In this document: one piece after another, positions 6,248 through 8,508 of the stretch
Layout of the letters: the number at the start of each line of letters is the position of its first letter
Numbering within the stretch: the first letter of the stretch is position 1
Assembly: GCA_004376385.1 (NCBI GenBank)
Contig: SOJY01000042.1
Coordinates: forward strand, 1-8,508
Source: Candidatus Bathyarchaeum sp.
Lineage (GTDB): Archaea > Thermoproteota > Bathyarchaeia > Bathyarchaeales > Bathyarchaeaceae
Length of the DNA: 8,508 nt
Direction: 5' to 3'
Position numbers and translations under genes: made by a program
Notes under the pieces: generated by a model
Seen by the model: only the letters and a program-made list of their open reading frames with translations
The model's database searches: none
What the model was told of the DNA's origin: nothing

Positions 6248-6561
6248 ATGACTGAAAGAAGACCAAGATTTTGCTCGAATTGTGGAGCAGAGGTATAGAT
6301 ATAAGAGCAAAAATTTGTGTAAAATGCGGTGTTGAACAAGCGCCATTAGTAGAGGAAGTTTCAGATGCATGGTATCTATTGCCGTTTTTCTTTTCGATAA
6401 TTGGAGGCTTAATTGCTTGGGTTGCCAACAAGGATCGTAACCCAAAGAAGGCACGAAACTTTCTCATCTTCGGATTTATCTGGGCTATTGCCGGCTCGAT
6501 TATTTATTTCCTTTTTATCGCTGCTTTCTTTGCTGCTATATTTTCCAGCTTTCCATGGTAA
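6248..6561 (+). pseudogene. Zinc-ribbon membrane protein gene with a two-base frameshift
   Basis: From ATG 6248 the frame reads MTERRPRFCSNCGAEV and hits TAG at 6296-6298. The frame one base back continues DIRAKICVKCGVEQAP to a TAA at 6559-6561. Joined, the Cys pairs C9-x-x-C12 and C23-x-x-C26 form a standard zinc ribbon, and the protein has 103 residues with membrane helices at about 40-60 (WYLLPFFFSIIGGLIAWV) and 70-98. Removing one TA from GGTATAGATATA (6292-6303) restores the whole frame. Neither half makes sense alone, since each carries only one Cys pair. Such short zinc-ribbon, two-helix proteins are common in archaea; their function is generally unknown. The break may be a real dinucleotide duplication or an assembly error. 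No slippery sequence for programmed shifting is evident. Confidence 0.78.
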
Positions 6562-6578
6562 ATATCCTTAAAAACCTA

Positions 6579-6599
6579 ATTTCTCCTTTTTCTATTCTG
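6579..6599 (+). terminator. T-rich termination tract after the zinc-ribbon gene
   Basis: Pyrimidine-rich run (TTTCTCCTTTTTCTATTCTG) 18-38 bases after the stop at 6561. Archaeal RNA polymerase commonly terminates at such T tracts without a hairpin. Confidence 0.4.
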
Positions 6600-6664
6600 C
6601 TTGCGGTTTGGGTTTTGGGGAATAAATTTTAACTTTTTATAGTATTCCCTACTCGTTCTGTATT

Positions 6665-6708
6665 TTACCTTGGTAATTTGCTACTTCGATGTAATTTTAC
6701 CTAGGTAA
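6665..6708. repeat. Two copies of the 12-base dyad TTACCTWGGTAA, centres 32 bases apart
   Basis: TTACCTTGGTAA (6665-6676) and TTACCTAGGTAA (6697-6708) share TTACC/GGTAA arms; the second is a perfect palindrome. Flanks also match (TTTT before the ACC, ATTT after). The 32-base spacing is close to three helical turns, so dimers would sit on one DNA face. An AT-rich TATA-like stretch (TTTTATAG, about 6633-6640) lies just upstream. The site is between the 3' ends of two convergent genes, where ordinary operators are not expected. Confidence 0.6.
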
Positions 6709-6756
6709 TTTTGGGTGGAACAAAAAAGAAGCTTCAATGTTGGTTGACCCAAAATT
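6707..6756. repeat. 10-base inverted repeat AATTTTGGGT / ACCCAAAATT
   Basis: Perfect 10-base arms at 6707-6716 and 6747-6756, separated by 30 bases and sharing two bases with the second TTACCTAGGTAA dyad. GGGTGGAACAAAA (6713-6725) also pairs imperfectly with TTGTGTTCTACCC (6756-6768), so two mutually exclusive stems are possible. This would suit a structured RNA or a compound protein site. Confidence 0.5.
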
Positions 6757-6777
6757 GTGTTCTACCCCTCACATTTG

Positions 6778-6807
6778 TGTGCTCTTGAAACTGCACAGAG
6801 CTTTTTT
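6778..6807 (+). terminator. Possible hairpin plus T-tract terminator (plus strand)
   Basis: GCTCT (6781-6785) pairs with AGAGC (6797-6801), followed at once by six T (6802-6807). An overlapping stem TGTGC (6778-6782) / GCACA (6793-6797) competes with it. Stems are short. No recognised plus-strand gene ends here other than the zinc-ribbon gene 220 bases upstream, so it may end an unrecognised transcript that begins near the paired dyads. Confidence 0.3.
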
Positions 6808-6824
6808 ACGCCTAAGATTGGCTG

Positions 6825-7259
6825 TCAAAGCATCTTTGTTTCTGCTTGGCTTAATTCTAGTTTTGCTTTTACAAGTTTTTCGTAGAGAGCCGCGACTTTC
6901 GCAGCGTTCTTGTTAGCAACAGCTTTTAGAATGTCGCCTTCGATTTCAGCTACTTCTAAACGCTGGTAATAATCTAGCGATTCCTTGAAGTGCGCCAACA
7001 CGATTTTTCCCGTTAATATGGGGTGGTTGTTGGTAATGTTTGTCTCAGGAAAACGAATCCCATGTTCTAGCTCGACTTCAAGTCCCAGTTGAAAATCCTC
7101 AAGTCTGATATTCATTTCTCCGGTTTCAAGTTCAGCCAGTATTGCTTTTGCTTCTTCGGGTAATACTTCAGCCTTTTTTAGCAGGGTCCAATCTCTAATT
7201 TTTAGTTCAGCACAAATTCTCTTTGCTTCTTGAACGGAAACATATTCTGGGAGATTCAT
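6825..7259 (-). CDS. DUF5661-like protein of unknown function
   Basis: The product has 144 residues from the ATG at 7259. A TTG at 7268 would add three residues but is not favoured, because a TATA-like box at 7274-7288 puts the transcript start almost exactly at the ATG (leaderless, no ribosome site). The central block, FQLGLEVELEHG (56-67) followed by PETNITNNHPILTGKIVLAH (71-90) and DYYQRLE (96-102), matches what I remember of DUF5661: an acidic EVELEHG motif, then PETN-TN-xP-xxTGK and a DYYxRL helix. The conserved Glu/His residues could bind a metal, but no function is established to my knowledge. The N-terminal part (about 1-45) and C-terminal helices (103-144, rich in Ala/Lys/Glu) are less conserved-looking. 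No membrane segment. It forms a single-gene unit. Confidence 0.75.
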   Translation of the reverse strand: MNLPEYVSVQEAKRICAELKIRDWTLLKKAEVLPEEAKAILAELETGEMNIRLEDFQLGLEVELEHGIRFPETNITNNHPILTGKIVLAHFKESLDYYQRLEVAEIEGDILKAVANKNAAKVAALYEKLVKAKLELSQAETKML

Positions 7260-7273
7260 ACTGATCAACTGCT

Positions 7274-7288
7274 AAATAATTAATTAGT
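7274..7288 (-). promoter_or_regulatory. TATA-like box of the DUF5661-like gene
   Basis: Minus strand ACTAATTAATTATTT, centred about 23 bases before the ATG at 7259. The spacing predicts a leaderless transcript, agreeing with the absence of a Shine-Dalgarno site. Confidence 0.5.
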
Positions 7289-7305
7289 AGCCAATTAAAG
7301 AGTTG

Positions 7306-7315
7306 CCGTATACGG
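7306..7315. repeat. 10-base perfect palindrome CCGTATACGG
   Basis: A GC-flanked perfect palindrome about 20-30 bases upstream of the TATA-like box of the DUF5661-like gene. It stands out from the AT-rich surroundings and is in the position of an upstream activator or repressor site. Single short palindromes also arise by chance. Confidence 0.3.
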
Positions 7316-7488
7316 ACATGTACAGGCTTTAGCTGTCGATTGGTGCCAAATTTTTGATATGTTCAAAAGCTAACTCCAAAGCCTTGGTTGTGGATTGTTA
7401 TTTTTTTGTTTCTTAGTTCAGTAACTTACAAAAAAGACTCCGAGTTCGTGATTGTGGTCTAGAAACTGTCTAGTTTAGATTAAACTTA

Positions 7489-7499
7489 GAAAAAAGAGG
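7489..7499 (-). terminator. T-tract after the MscS-type gene
   Basis: On the minus strand CCTCTTTTTTC lies about 20-30 bases after the TAA at 7519-7521. A small dyad, AGTTTA-GAT-TAAACT (7472-7486), follows it. Probably a T-rich archaeal terminator. Confidence 0.4.
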
Positions 7500-7518
7500 G
7501 GGTGGTGGCGACTCTTTA

Positions 7519-8361
7519 TTATGCTTCTTTTGCCATTTTCTTTGCGAGGTTGTAGATTACGGGAACTAGCATTATTCCCATGGCTATTGCGAATGCCCAT
7601 GAAATGTTGGCGATAATATTTGTTACTCCTTCAAATGTAGCGAAGATAGCTCCAGCTCCGATAATCAGGAAAATGCTGTATAGAACAAATTTTGCGTATC
7701 CTGCAACGGGAACAAATTCTTTATGCTCGTCGGTTATGGATTTGATTAGTCCATCGGTCAAAGCGATTCCAGCGCCAATAATTACGAATCCAAGAATCAG
7801 CGGATAAACAAGTTCTCCTGATAGCAACATAAGGTCAAGAGCAATCATCAAGATTACAGCAATTAAGCCGATCTGCAACAGATTCTTTAGCATGTCAGGA
7901 ATTTCCGATTTTTCCTTTGGAAAAATGGGTTTCAGGGTGTTGCCTACAAGGGTTGCTAAGAATCCAACAAGGACTGTTCCCACAATTATGATTACGATTC
8001 CACCCAATAGTCTTGGCAGATACGCTGCGATTTGCACCAAAAATTCGCCTATAGTTCCTCCAATGTTTAGGATTTGTATTGCTAGAACTATGGAAATGAC
8101 GATTATGAATGCTGTTGTTACGCCGCCAATAAACGAAGACAAGTCCATTCCGCCAGATTTGAAAGCTTTTCCAGTGTCTGTTTCGTCAAAGCTCTTCTCG
8201 ATACCCATCTTCTCGACAACTTTGTTTACTGCCCTTCCAAGAACTTTTCCAACGACATATCCAATGATGATCACTATGATGGCAGCGATTATTGCTGGTA
8301 AAGCAGAGGTTACATCAGAGAGGAAATCTGTTAGTATTCCTTCAAGGTCCACATCTATCAC
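7519..8361 (-). CDS. Membrane protein of the MscS / conserved-TM-helix family
   Basis: The product has 280 residues with about seven membrane helices (20-42, 78-100, 112-137, 159-181, 184-204, 223-243, 250-274). The segment LPAIIAAIIVIIIGYVVGKV (21-40) and the matching LPRLLGGIVIIIVGTVLVGF (115-134) are two copies of the 'conserved TM helix' found in small MscS-like and CmpX-type proteins, each followed by a charged amphipathic linker. The pore helix plus soluble beta domain that define a full MscS channel are not seen, so ion conduction on membrane tension is plausible but unproven. The start is a GTG at 8361; a TATA-like box (about 8388-8399) gives a short leader, and GGGTGAT overlaps the start. 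A GTG at 8352 is an alternative. It forms a single-gene unit in the cytoplasmic membrane. Confidence 0.8.
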   Translation of the reverse strand: MIDVDLEGILTDFLSDVTSALPAIIAAIIVIIIGYVVGKVLGRAVNKVVEKMGIEKSFDETDTGKAFKSGGMDLSSFIGGVTTAFIIVISIVLAIQILNIGGTIGEFLVQIAAYLPRLLGGIVIIIVGTVLVGFLATLVGNTLKPIFPKEKSEIPDMLKNLLQIGLIAVILMIALDLMLLSGELVYPLILGFVIIGAGIALTDGLIKSITDEHKEFVPVAGYAKFVLYSIFLIIGAGAIFATFEGVTNIIANISWAFAIAMGIMLVPVIYNLAKKMAKEA

Positions 8362-8387
8362 CCATCAATAGTTAGAACGAGTTACTT

Positions 8388-8399
8388 AAGAAATTTATT
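8388..8399 (-). promoter_or_regulatory. TATA-like box of the MscS-type gene
   Basis: Minus strand AATAAATTTCTT, centred about 32 bases before the GTG at 8361, predicting a transcript start near 8368. Confidence 0.4.
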
Positions 8400-8484
8400 G
8401 TACCCCTTCACAACGTTTTTTTAACTGTTTTTAAGAACTTGAACCTCCAGAAACATGAAGAATTCATTTTTTTGTGTGGATTAG

Positions 8485-8500
8485 CTTTTTACGCAAAAAG
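8485..8500. repeat. Small hairpin CTTTTT-ACGC-AAAAAG at the right edge
   Basis: Six-base perfect arms with a 4-base loop. Read on the minus strand it could mark the end of a gene beyond the right edge, but no coding sequence is visible in 8402-8508, only short AT-rich frames. Confidence 0.3.
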
Positions 8501-8508
8501 TTTCATCC

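Noticed and set aside
6225..6467. Minus-strand frames antisense to the zinc-ribbon gene
   Set aside because: The plus strand carries the zinc-ribbon motif and two membrane helices; the antisense frames show no motif.
6739..6924. Plus-strand frame of about 60 residues beginning ATGTTGGTTGACC
   Set aside because: Two thirds of it is antisense to the DUF5661-like gene and it lacks a ribosome site.
7580..8371. Plus-strand frames antisense to the MscS-type gene, including one of 159 residues
   Set aside because: The reverse strand of a hydrophobic gene often stays open; the sequence is rich in Ile/Thr/Pro with no recognisable motif.
8402..8508. Tiny minus-strand frames such as one starting MNSSCFW, with GGAGG nearby
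   Set aside because: The GGAGG has no start codon at a proper distance, the frames are under 20 codons, and nothing resembles a protein family.
1..8508. tRNA, rRNA, CRISPR array, transposase or attachment sites
   Set aside because: No cloverleaf with a TTCGA-type arm, no regularly spaced identical repeats, and no mobile-element protein motif were found on reading both strands.

Overview
The window looks like chromosomal DNA of an archaeon. Several genes have AT-rich TATA-like boxes about 25 bases before the expected transcript start, some starts appear leaderless or nearly so, TTG and GTG starts occur, and a HerA/FtsK-type ATPase is present. The short positively charged leader plus one membrane helix on the exported protein, and a MetF-like protein beside an uncharacterised partner, resemble what I know from uncultivated Thermoproteota such as the Bathyarchaeia. 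That placement is an inference. I see no rRNA, tRNA, CRISPR array, transposase or integrase.

Layout. Bases 1-734 (minus) hold the N-terminal 244 residues of a multi-CBS-domain protein running off the left edge. Its promoter carries a 16-base inverted repeat against the TATA box. Bases 824-1015 (minus) hold the C-terminal remnant of a TolB-like beta-propeller gene. A cluster of inverted repeats (1024-1089) then leads into a 714-residue HerA-like ATPase (1139-3283), followed by a 55-residue gene (3353-3520, TTG start). Next come a membrane-anchored extracellular protein (3649-4443) and, touching it, a small membrane-protein gene that reads correctly only if one frameshift is allowed (4440-4771). 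On the minus strand, a two-gene operon (6035 down to 4739) encodes an uncharacterised protein with a PepSY-like C-terminus and a MetF-like TIM-barrel protein. A short leader reading frame with a strong ribosome site precedes it. Divergent from it is a zinc-ribbon membrane protein gene (6248-6561) broken by a two-base shift. A convergent intergenic stretch (6562-6824) contains two copies of the 12-base dyad TTACCTWGGTAA, a further 10-base inverted repeat and a T-tract hairpin. The right end has, on the minus strand, a DUF5661-like protein (7259-6825) and an MscS-type conserved-TM-helix membrane protein (8361-7519).

How the genes fit together. The clearest functional unit is the minus-strand pair 5451-6035 / 4739-5467, which overlaps by 17 bases and points to one-carbon (folate or pterin) metabolism. 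The HerA-like ATPase has no NurA nuclease beside it; its only close companion is the 55-residue gene. The remaining genes are mostly single-gene units.

Two independent frameshifts in small membrane-protein genes, plus one gene remnant, suggest either local gene decay or indel errors in the assembly. The least explained signals are the paired dyads at 6665-6708 and the bulged long hairpin upstream of the ATPase. I do not see a clearly new multi-gene system.
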